Shown here piece after piece: positions 42,801-53,452 of a stretch of DNA of 53,452 nucleotides (its first letter is position 1; each line of letters starts with the position of its first letter). A program made the translations under genes and the position numbers. Source of the DNA: Dipetalonema caudispina (Eukaryota > Nematoda > Chromadorea > Rhabditida > Onchocercidae); assembly GCA_013365325.1 (NCBI GenBank), contig JABVXV010000140.1, positions 1-53,452 on the forward strand, given 5' to 3'. The notes below the pieces were generated by a model. That model was not told the DNA's origin. It worked only from the letters and a program-made list of their open reading frames with translations, and searched no databases.

Positions 42801-45800
42801 AACTTTCCTAACTTATTAATTTAAAATAACTTTTTTGTTCTAAGAAGTGTTATGTATTTCTCATAGCATTATAATACTATGATAATACGTCAAATATGAT
42901 ATGTGATAGTAGACGGTGCACGTTATGATAATTCATTACACGGAAATTAAGCAATATAATTTTGCATGCATTATTAAGCTACGAATATAACATTTAGATA
43001 GAAAATAAACTAAATTGCAGATCTTTGACAACACTTGGAATGGTAATTTCCGCATTAGCGGAGCGGTCGCACGCTAATGGAATATCGAAACCAAAATTTA
43101 TACCATATCGAGATTCCGTATTGACGTGGTACGTTGTAGGATTTCTTTTTTTGTAAATTTTGTTTATTCAAATCTGAAGTTACGTCGTAAATTACTTTTC
43201 GCTTTATTGCAATACAATTTCATTATATTCAGAAGGTTAATTTTTTTCATTTCATTTTCATAATGATGGATTTATTGCATATCTGTTCGATGGATATGAA
43301 AAACACTAACTAAGAGAGCTATCATCGCTGTTAAAATAAAAAAATAGAAAATTGAGTCGTAAAATTCCAACAAATAAAGATTTTTCAACACTAAATAATT
43401 TTTCAAATTTTATTTCGAAAGAAAACTTTTCCGACTGATCATTGTTATGTGTTTTGCAGGTTGTTAAAGGACAGTTTAGGTGGCAATAGTCGAACGGTAA
43501 TGATTGCGACGATATCACCTGCAGCGGATAATTATGAAGAAACCTTATCCACGTTAAGGTTAGTAAGTTGTAAGTTCGAAAAAAAAAGGAAAAAAAGGAT
43601 AGAAATTTTATGAAGAAACAAAAAAAACTGAATGAAAAGTGAAATTAAACAGAAACATTAGATGTACAAAATTTTGGAAGTTAAAAATCCAAAAAATGAC
43701 ATTAACACTTATTTGTGAAGCGGTTTCTTCAAAGGATTTACATTGGAATAATTTTCTCATATTGTTAAAGGTATGCTGACAGAGCTACGAAAATCGTAAA
43801 TCACGCCGTAATAAACGAAGATCCTAATGCTAAGGTCATACGTGAATTACGTGAAGAAGTGGAAACGCTGCGAGCACAGATATCACAAACAGTCAAAGAA
43901 CAGAATGTAAGACTATACATTTATTAATTTTCTAATAGAAATAAGTTGAAGTAATTAATGTTTATTAAGTTGAATAGATAGTTAATGTTAAGTTTAAGAT
44001 TAAAATAATTTATTAATGACATCTATCGCACAAATCAATGTTAAACAGATATTATTATCAGGAAACAGAAGAATTGCGTGAACGATTAGCAGAATCGGAA
44101 CGTTTGGTGGAGCTAATGAATAAATCATGGGATGAACGATTGAAAGATACGGAAGACGTTTATCGGGTAACTATTATTTTTCATCTGCTAAAATATTCTA
44201 AGATTATTTGAAAGTATTTTTTAAGGAATTTTAGTATTATATTATTGTAGTTATGCTATCGTTATCAGAAAGCTTTCTACAATAAGAACCTTCTCAAAAT
44301 TTACGGGTAAATTTCGTTTAATAAACAACAGTTGGAAAGACTGAGAGAATTTAAAACTTTTATTAATAAATTTGCTGAAGTTAACTTTTAGGAAAGACAA
44401 AAAGATCTGGCAGAGATTGGTATTTCGGTTGCTGGTTCTGGTATAAAAGTTGAAAAAGATCGATTCTATCTGGTTAATTTGAATGCTGACCCATCATTAA
44501 ATGAACTTCTTGTCTATTACATAAATGTAATTCATTGTATTCTTTACAGAATAACTAAATTGTACTAGAATTTATGTTAAGACTAATTTGATCATTTAAC
44601 AGATAGATAACATTGAATGCATTAATGATTTCTCTGATTGCAGAAAAACAGGATAATTTGTTGACCTCAAATATATCTCTTGTAGAAATGAAGTTATAAT
44701 TTATTTGAAGCATTAAATGTCGTAATTACAGCATAAGGCTGTCATTGGTAGTGCAGAACAGCAACATAATACAGAAGGACACGATGAAAAGGTTGATTTT
44801 ATCCTTCAAGGACTTGGAGTACAACATCGTCATGCTTTGTTGGAAATTGTCGAAGAAGATAGTCAACAACGCCTTTTCGTTGAACAGATTGATGATAAAG
44901 CCAGGTTTCTTGCCAGCAACAATTTGAAACTAATTTATTAAGTTAACAACATCACTTAATAATCATAGTATTCATCTAAAGATCACTATTACCGGTATCG
45001 AAAGTTTGAAATAATATCTTTTTACCAGTATCGGTAAAGAGATTGCAAATACGACATAGTGAATGCAGCAAATCTATATCAGGAAATTATAATAGGGTAA
45101 TTTAATAATAGTATTAAACGAAACGGACAGTGTTGGAAGTTTTTTTGCTTTCAACAACCAAATGTATTTTTTTTAGGATTTGCGTGAATGGACGTTTGAT
45201 AACGGAACGTACACTTCTTCGTAACGGTTATCGTCTTCTGATAGGAAATAATCATTTTTTCCGAGTAAATTGTCCAAAGGAAGCCGTTGACATTAGCGCT
45301 TCTATTATGGAAGAATCAAATGCAATGTTATTCGATTATTATGATGCTTGGCAAGAGGTTTCATTTTGGTGCTAAAAGTTTGGCTCAATTTTCTTTATCA
45401 TCTAAAGTATTAATCATTCAAAAATCTTTCAAATAATACCATTCTAATATTGATTGTAAGTTTAAACCACTTTGGAGTAGCAAAAAAAGTAAAATTTACA
45501 TGAAAAAAAAATTGGGAAAATTTTAAAGTGATCACTTGTAATCATAAGAATATAAAATAATGAGGGTAATTTCATTCATTAATTTAGATAATTTTTGTTA
45601 AAATACATATCAATGTGATTGATAACGTTCAGGTAAATTCTGGTGTAAATGCCAATCCAATTACAACAGCTGTTGATCAATATATGGAACAAATTACGAA
45701 GAAGCACGAGGTTTTTATTTTTCATCTTCTTGAACTATGCAATATGTAAAGAAAGAAAAATTGAAATTAAGAAAAATTTCTGGAGAATTTAAATTTAAAT

Positions 45801-48800
45801 TTAAATTTCAGATGTTTCAATTACTGATTTCTTGGTATCAAAAAAAAAAAAAATTGGATCAATGTAAACAAAGGCTTTCGAGTGTAGGATCAGAATCTAT
45901 GTTAATCAAGCATTCTGAGGATTTACTACGTGGATATAAATTGAAGCATTTTAATTTTTAAATTAAAACATTTCAAACACTCATTGTAAAAAGCGGAAAA
46001 GGGTAAAATTTTACAGGAAGAGAAGCAAGCAGCATTAGAGCAACAGTATGAAGCATTCGAGAAATATATTCAGGGGCTTACTCAAAGGTATTATCATTAA
46101 TACTATTAATCGTTATCAGAAGTAATTTTATTCAAATTTCATCTATATAAGCTTCAAATTATTACTTGTTTTCCTTTAATTAAAATTTCTATAAGCTATT
46201 AGTTAATAGTAACACTTCGTTTAATTCAAACATTTCAGCTTCACACCTTCAACACCAACACCAAGTTTCGGTTATTTGACACCATTGGGTACACCTGGAT
46301 GTCAATTTCCGCCTATTGGTTTTCCAGCTAATCCAAAAGCTAGCATGCGATCGAAATTCTTCAATTGGGCTCAACATAGGTTAATTTCATAGCTGTTCAT
46401 TTTTTTTTCTTTCGAAATGGAATTACAAATATCTTTGAATATTAAAATTGCTTCGTTTTTTTTTTCCCCTTTTTTTCTTTCTTTTTTTTTAGGGAAGAAA
46501 TGTTCAAAGAAAATTTAGTACGTCTAAAAAGCGATATCGTACGCGCTAATGCATTAGCTCGTGAGGCTAATATGATTGCCGCTGAATTATCCACATGTCG
46601 ATGTCCTGTCACATATGATGTCACTTTACAAATTCCTGCAGCAAATTTAAGGCCATCAAAAATAAAGGTAACATTTTTGCTATTATTATTTTGAAACAAT
46701 TAGAAAGTAATGGGAGAAACATTATGGAGAGTTAATTCCGGATAAATCCTTAAACCGGATGATAGTTACAGGAAGGAGGATTCGTTTGTGAACCGTTTAT
46801 TGTGGTGAAACGTGCCAGCATTGATGGTTATCAGTTATGGTCAACTGCTCAATTAGAAAACAAATTGATTGATATGCGTGAAATGTATAATGAAAAAATA
46901 ACAGGAATCGAAAGGTATTATTTAATTCCTTTATTAGTGAATTTCCAATATGTGGAATATTTGAGGAAAGCAATGTTTATGGATAAATTGATAGTTTAAT
47001 TTGCTTTCCAATTATTTGTATCATTGGATCAAATACTTCATGTATATTCCCTGATAAAGCATGCCTTACATTTCCTTAAATTAATTAAGAGAACTTCATA
47101 TATCTCTTTTTTTTTAAAACAATTTTTCTACAAATCAAGATAGCCTTATTTTATTTATAAAATATGTTTATCAAATAAAGATATAATTCTTTTCAAATAG
47201 TTTAGTAACCTTTCAGAATTTATTATAGAACTATAAATTATGTAATGATTATCATTTGTTTTAATAAAGTGGAAAAAATTAATATATCATTTTTTCCTAA
47301 AAAATAATAACGAAATAATTTGAAAAAAATAATTAAATAGTATAAGGAGTGAAATAGAATAATAGTAATATGTTAAGGATGATATGTAGAATGGGAATCA
47401 AATAAGCAAAAATTACATCTGAATGTAATTAATTTGAATAGAATTTGAGTTGAATTTTATTGCACAACATTGCAGAAATAATGCTTCCACATCGGAGGAA
47501 TTAATAGAAGATGATCAATTTGCGTTGGAAGATGGCTTTAATATAAATGAATGTCATAGTCCAATTGTTGAGAATGTTTTCGATAGTCAGGTGACAAATA
47601 TTTTCCTACTGTTTGTTATTAATCTTATTACAAGTAGAAATCTTCTTATTTTGTACCCGCAAAATTTAGGCTTTTAATTTGAAAATTATATTTCTATTCG
47701 AAATATAAACCTTTTTAAATAACGTCAAAAATAAATGTTTATTCTTCATGTGAATAAATTAGATTACAGGAACATCATAGTCTAATTGGTGTTGCCAATG
47801 TATTTCTAGAAGTACTACTTCATGATATGAGGCTCGACTATCAAGTTCCAATTATCAGTCAACAGGTAACCATAAATTAATATACATAATCTATTGGTTA
47901 AGCCTAAACACTAATCATTTTACAAAATGATGATGTTCTGCAGGGTGAAGTTAGTGGTCGTCTTCATGTCGAAGTATATCGGTTATCCGAAATGGACGAT
48001 TCCGGTATTGTGAGTAGTTTGGATTCATTGGATTCAAATCGTACTTTAGATCCACAATCTATCGGTGCTACCTTCTTGGGGAAAACAATCAGATGCAGGG
48101 TATATGGTTTTTTTTTTTCTCATAATACTAGAAATAAATGAAATTTCGTGGAATTTTATAAAAATAAATCATAAGTAAATTTCAGGTTCGCATTAAAAAA
48201 GCATCAAATTTACCATCATCACTGTCACATTTCGTATTTTGTCAATATTCCTTCTTTAATATTAGCGAAATTTTGGTTGTTGCTCCAATATTTGATCCAA
48301 ATGAAGTTCGATCGGATCGTATTGACATTCCTTGCAACTCGAACTTTCAATTTGATCATGAAAAGGTTTCATTTGTATAACATTATCCTCTCTTATAAAT
48401 AATTGCTTGAACTAAATGACTAATTAATTTTGTTAGTTGGCAGCTTAATGAAAATCATCGTAAATTGTTTGCTTGTAAAAATTAAATGCAATTTAGACTA
48501 CGTAAACTATCTAGATGATCATACTTTCATTCTTAAAAAGATACTGAAAAAACTGATTGATAAAAGTCTTATCTTATTTCAAAAGAAAATTATCATTACT
48601 TCTAGGATTTCTATGTAGTGGTAACAGAAGAATTTCTGGAATATATTCAAGAGGATGCTTTATCGATTGAAGTATGGGGTCATCGAAGTAGCGGTTTTGG
48701 TAATGATTTTGTGCCGTCTACAGTTGCGAACGGTGTCATCGATATTGAACAAAGTTATAAAAGTTTACAGGTAAACTGATCATTGAGTATAGTACGCAGA

Positions 48801-51800
48801 TTATGTTTTGATTTGTAGTAGATTGAACGATAAGCCTAGATGACATTGGAATGTTACTAATACTAGCAATATTCAATACTGATATCAATTCTAAACAAAA
48901 ATATCACACATGATTAAAGACTTTAAATGATCTATTGCATGCTGCAGTATAGAAATCGCAGGATGCATGCTATAGTGTGAAATATATTACAATGGAAAAC
49001 TGCTAGAAATAAAAATGTTTCGTTTCAGGAACGATGGTCCGAAGTGACCAGACGTATTGAGCTTCACGTTAGTATTAAAGAGATGAACGATAATGGTCAA
49101 TATGTCGCTGTAGAAGTACGTCCTTCTAATGAAGTCCTTACTGGTGGTATATATCAACTGAAACAAGTAAGTGCTAATTAGCAATTAATAATGAAATGCG
49201 AAAGTTAGTAAGGAAATATTGCACAAATAACTCCAAATGATAAAAAAAATAGGCGAATTATTAGCATTTTTAAAAATTATGAAACAAAAGATTGGATTTT
49301 GATAACGTTGGTGTAATGAAAACTAAATGTTGGTAACTGTTTTTTTTTCCTTTTTTTTAAGTTTAAATTTGTTACAATCGAAAAAAAACTATGAATTTCG
49401 ATAATTACTGATGATCATTTCATCATTTTTGTTTACTAAATTCAGATGTAATTTGTCATAGAGGATAGTTATAAGTGATCGCATATTATTTTCAGGGTCA
49501 ACAACGACGAATCCACGTGAAGGCATTACCAGTACCGGATCATGGTAATTTACCGTTAGCATTTGCGCAGATCACTTCCGTTTCTATTGGATGTATTTCT
49601 TCCAGGTGATTGTCATTTTCTTTGCCCAGAATTCATCTTTTCTACTTAAAATCTTGAAAATTTGATTTCTAAATATTTCAAAGAAGATGGCATTTATGCA
49701 GTATCACTTAATTACCTGTCTTTTGATTTACCATATATTCTGGGATCAACAGTGTAGTTATCGCTGGTGGCAGTAATACATTATGTTCCTTACGCAAAAG
49801 TTATTTGCAGAAATCCAATAATGCAAAAACCCTTGGACAGTTATCAGGAGGAAGATTTGGAGAGAATTCGTGAGCAATGGACTACAGCTTTGGCTAATAG
49901 ACAGAACTATCTAGTGACCCATATCAATGCAGTAAGTTACTCATATTTACTTTCATATTTGACAGACTAATTTGGTTAAATAATAAAATTGTATTCAACT
50001 ATTAGGTTGATAGCGCTTATCGATTTCTTGTTTAAATTTCAGTTATCAGCTAAAGGTGATAAAAAAACAGAAGCTGAAAAAGAACGTGAACAATCACTGA
50101 TCAATCAATGGGTTGCGTTAACCGAAGAGCGAAATGCTATTAGTGTACCAGCAGCTAATAGTGATATACCTGGTTCACCAGCTGAATGGTAAGCTTAATA
50201 GGTAAAGTACTGTAGAAAATCAAATCAACATATCTAAATGTTTGCGAAAAATTAAGAAAAAATTCAAGTCTTAAAATATGAAAATTTTGTGAACGACGAA
50301 GTCCCTAACTTAAAAAAAAAATTTGAAGCCAAAAATATGATTATATCATTGCATTGATTTTAAGGAAAACATTTTTTAGCATTTCACGATTGTTTTATTT
50401 TTCAAAATTACCGTATGATACTGGATGATTATCATCATTTTATAATAATTTATCAGCAATGAAGTTTTGTTTCTAGGTCACCTCCACCTGGTATCGAAAA
50501 ACATGTACCTGTACTATTTCTTGACCTGAATTGTTAGTTTACCTATTTACAACTCATTTTTATTACAGGTTAATTAGTTACTCGATCATTCAAATCGTAT
50601 CAAGGATGCTTCCAGAAATTGACATTTTGCATGAAACGCAAACTTATGATTCCACTGATAATAATGTAGGAATTATTATTGCATATCAATTTATTGCAGC
50701 AGACGATGTTACCGAGGAAATACCATCCGATGATGGCAGTATCCGAATAGCTGGCTTACAATCATTCTTATTCAACGAAAATTATGGTCAAATCATTATG
50801 CTTCCTATTTTGGAACATGATGTCAATGAAGTAAATATTTCAGAGATATATCNNNNNNNNNNNNNNNNNNNNNNNNNNNNNNNNNNNNNNNNNNNNNNNN
50901 NNNNNNNNNNNNNNNNNNNNNNNNNNNNNNNNNNNNNNNNNNNNNNNNNNNNGATGGCAGTATCCGAATAGCTGGCTTACAATCATTCTTATTCAACGAA
51001 AATTATGGTCAAATCATTATGCTTCCTATTTTGGAACATGATGTCAATGAAGTAAATATTTCAGAGATATATCACAATAGCATTTATAAAGCTTCCAGAA
51101 CTATTAAAACTAATTATCAAAACATTTCATCTTATATGAATTACCTATTTGAACATATTGTAATTTGTTGGATTAGGAATATTTAAAAATATTTATTTAT
51201 AGATATCAGCTACCTGTTCATGGGATAGTTCGATTCATGGAAATCCGGCATTGAATAAACCTACCGAAGGTTCTGATCATGTTTATGCTATTGTTAAGGT
51301 ATTTTTGCCATTTTTTTCCGTTAATCTAATATTATCGATAACACTGAAGACATGCGAACATTTAATTTATCAATGTAAATGATTAGAAATTGAAAAGTTG
51401 ATAAGTTTCAAAAATCAACATTAATATTAGCAGTAACATTTAAGGTAACGGTACGTCTTTCACATCCATGTGAAATTGATGTCATTTTACGGAAGCGAAT
51501 ATGTATGCAAGTATACAAGAAAACGGGTCTAACCGAACGATTAATTAAAAAATTGGTTGGATCGGTACGTACTTTTTATACAAATATAATTTTCAAAAAT
51601 TTGAAAAGAAAAGAAAAAAGAAAAAGAAAACTAAAAATTATCATTCAATTTTATCAAAAATTCAAATGAAACTTATTCATTCAGCGAAACAATGATAGAG
51701 GAATAGAAATTTACTAAAACGATGAAATTAAGAAATATTCTTCTAAATCTTTCACTTTTAAATAACTCTAATACATCATCATAAAAGTTATGAAATAAAT

Positions 51801-53452
51801 CATGAAATTAAAATAAAAAAAAGAAAATTCCAATCATGAATTTATTCTCAAAGATTGACGTAGCATATTATCTTATGGTCCATGTATAACATATGCATAA
51901 GATAAAATTTATAATAAATCGGAATTGAAAACAAAGTAATCTGCTACGACGGATATAATTTTTTATATGCTTGATAAAACCTTATATTCTTTAAGATTGA
52001 GAACATTTTCTTGAAAGTGAAGATTAACTTGCATAATTAATTATTGAAAACTAGTGATAAGACTCATTGACCCATTTACTTGCCTATCAGAATCTAAATT
52101 TATTTAGTTAAAAAATCTAACTATCATTAAATCCTATTTTTTTAGAGAAAAATAGAGATTGTAAAAGTGCTTCAATGTTTAGATCAGAAAATGATGCATT
52201 CATTGATCGCATCTATTTGTCTGTCAGATTCTAAATTTATTTAATTTTCAAAATCTCACCTAATAAAGATTTCATTTTTTTTCTTATTTAACATCTTCAG
52301 AATGAGAGAGAGAGAGAAGTTAAATAAATCTTGAACTAATGCAAATTATTATTTGTTTATAGGATTCAATCACCGGCACATCTGTTTATTATGATGTTGT
52401 AGCACATATTCCTAAGGTATGTTCTTATCAATTTGCATAATTAATTGTTAAAAATCGCTGATATGCATATTCCTAAGGCATGTTCTTATTAATTTGCATA
52501 ATTAATTGTTAAAATATGAGAGACTATTTGATTGTTTCAATAAATCAATTGATGAAAAGTTTGGTAACATAAATTATAAGCTTTTTCTTGAAGTAAAATC
52601 TTTCGTAAAAGTTGAAAAAGGGAGTTATTTATGTGACGCCATATGTTGCACAGTGATTAGTGACATCGTCGGTTAAGTTATTACATTAACTGATTGTGCC
52701 TTTTTAGTAATAATTTAATTTAATTACTATTACAACAGGTACTTACTTAGTGTAAAGTTTCTAGCCCTTAATTCATGCAAAGATATTGACAAACCTAATT
52801 TGTTGCAGTCATCGCTTGATGTTGAAGATCGAACATCTCTTGCTCGGATGGCGGCACATCAACCTGTGAATAGTGATGATGATTTATCGACAGATACTGA
52901 TAACAGGTAAATTTAATTAAATAAGGAAGATTAGGTAATTAAATGAAGCGTAGATATGGTTGAAGTTTATTTCAGCTATTAATAGCCAAAGTCAATGATC
53001 AACGCTATGTTGAATTATGCAAAGTTAATCGAAGGTCACATCAAATACTTCCAAGGGAATCAATTATCAATGTCTCATCGTAAAATGTGACATTGATTGG
53101 GAAGAGATGGGGGAATTTTCCCGGGACTTTTGAATAAATCTTAAATTTAAATGATGAATTTCAGAGGTCACAAGGAAACTTATATTGAAGCATACACAAA
53201 AAGCATTCAAGTGGTAGAGAGTATGTTGAAACTTGATAGACTTCGCCAGGAAGTTGCTATTAACAATATGCTGAGCAGGTTCTAATCTTTTCTAATATGA
53301 TCGTATGATCATTAAAAATGATAATTTCACAAAATTGAAAGAGAATCAGGAAGATCATAAAGCAATGATTTCATTCCTTACTTCAAATCTTTTAGTAATA
53401 GGTTACATTGACTGAATATATTTATGGAAAAGAACACAATTTTTTCTACAAA
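39825..53452 (+). CDS. klp-4: Kinesin-3 heavy chain, KIF13/KLP-4 type (36 exons seen; 3' end outside window)
   Basis: Exons: 39825-39888, 40429-40501, 40731-40801, 41123-41215, 41349-41529, 41959-42046, 42312-42446, 42646-42758, 43021-43128, 43460-43558, 43771-43906, 44062-44166, 44392-44526, 44732-44904, 45177-45357, 45633-45710, 46017-46087, 46239-46379, 46493-46667, 46772-46914, 47476-47590, 47770-47865, 47944-48099, 48186-48365, 48606-48770, 49029-49166, 49496-49605, 49811-49931, 50043-50188, 50477-50532, 50700-50830, 51203-51298, 51445-51564, 52363-52416, 52809-52906, 53165-53278. All are GT-AG with closed phases, about 1,419 codons. It is an ATP-driven, plus-end-directed microtubule motor for cargo transport. 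Motor domain about 1-350: P-loop GQTGSGKS (98-105), switch [11 protein letters not shown] (209-218), switch II DLAGSE (248-253). Then a neck coiled coil, FHA domain (about 447-560), KIF1B-type stalk and the KIF13 C-terminal region ([35 protein letters not shown]). The last exon ends in AG before a GT donor, so coding continues. Whether a CAP-Gly domain follows cannot be seen. Confidence 0.93.
42622..42642. other. 21-nt palindrome abutting the klp-4 exon 8 acceptor
   Basis: AAAATTGAAA and TTTCAATTTT are exact reverse complements around one A. The second arm supplies the pyrimidine tract of the CAG acceptor at 42643-42645. A competing TTTCAG about 50 nt upstream leads straight into a stop. Confidence 0.6.
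50732..50852. repeat. 121-bp copy left of the assembly gap
   Basis: The last 99 nt of klp-4 exon 31 plus 22 nt of the next intron. The same 121 bp reappear directly after the gap at 50953-51073, identical as far as I can read. Confidence 0.95.
50853..50952. other. Assembly gap (100 N)
   Basis: Exactly 100 N, the conventional size for a gap of unknown length. It falls in the intron after klp-4 exon 31, so the protein model is unaffected if the flanking copies are one sequence. Confidence 0.98.
50953..51073. repeat. 121-bp copy right of the assembly gap
   Basis: Repeats 50732-50852. It starts inside the exon, without the acceptor, and runs on into intron sequence that leads to exon 32 at 51203. 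Confidence 0.95.
52405..52517. repeat. 61-bp imperfect duplication of the klp-4 exon 34 end and donor
   Basis: CATATTCCTAAGGTATGTTC (52405 on) covers the exon 34 end and its donor. It recurs 61 bp later as CATATTCCTAAGGCATGTTC. The copies share the following TTTGCATAATTAATTG segment. In the second copy the donor GT is GC. Confidence 0.85.

Noticed and set aside
49753..49810. Upstream acceptor and open frame before klp-4 exon 28
   Set aside because: The frame from 49753 departs from the KIF13 family; only the TTTGCAG acceptor before 49811 restores LDSYQEEDL in phase with exon 27.

Overview
This window looks like nuclear DNA of a nematode, most likely a filarial or related parasitic one (inference). 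It is strongly AT-rich, full of poly-A/T runs and simple repeats. Its genes are split into many short exons by small introns with typical nematode acceptors (TTTCAG, TTTTAAG). Every confident gene lies on the + strand. The gene models were built by hand: each intron has a GT donor (one GC) and an AG acceptor, the reading phase closes across every junction, and the joined protein follows a known family.

Layout. 1-6325: non-coding AT-rich DNA with microsatellites, a perfect 35-bp duplication and a hairpin. 6326-11062: an 8-exon cAMP-dependent-kinase-type catalytic subunit, nearest PRKX (337 aa). 12513-14754: a 3-exon RING + PHD protein like the N-terminus of PHRF1 (369 aa), with a GC-AG intron. 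15992-21257: a 13-exon UTP6 orthologue, a HAT-repeat protein of the U3 snoRNP/SSU processome (682 aa). 23984-26282: a 6-exon divergent Rho-family GTPase (230 aa) with altered catalytic residues and no CAAX box. 26283-39824: about 13.5 kb nearly without genes, holding minisatellites, a possible 3-exon aspartate-rich small gene (32041-32982) and one orphan exon-like island near 30.6 kb. 39825 to beyond the window end: a kinesin-3 of the KIF13/KLP-4 type, 36 exons and about 1,419 codons seen, still open at 53278.

The genes share no pathway. They are signalling (kinase, Rho-like), chromatin/ubiquitin (RING-PHD), ribosome biogenesis (UTP6) and axonal/vesicle transport (KLP-4). Spacings of over 1 kb argue against a tight nematode operon.

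Main points for a second look: (1) a 100-N gap at 50853-50952 flanked by an exact 121-bp copy of the same exon/intron sequence, almost surely an unmerged contig overlap; (2) the Rho-like GTPase with Ser and Lys at the Ras-12 and Ras-61 positions; (3) a PHD finger with a long insert between its third and fourth zinc ligands; (4) a GC-AG intron; (5) a duplicated exon end and splice donor in klp-4 whose second copy reads GC; (6) a cluster of ACGT-core sites upstream of klp-4 and a CACGTG composite upstream of UTP6.
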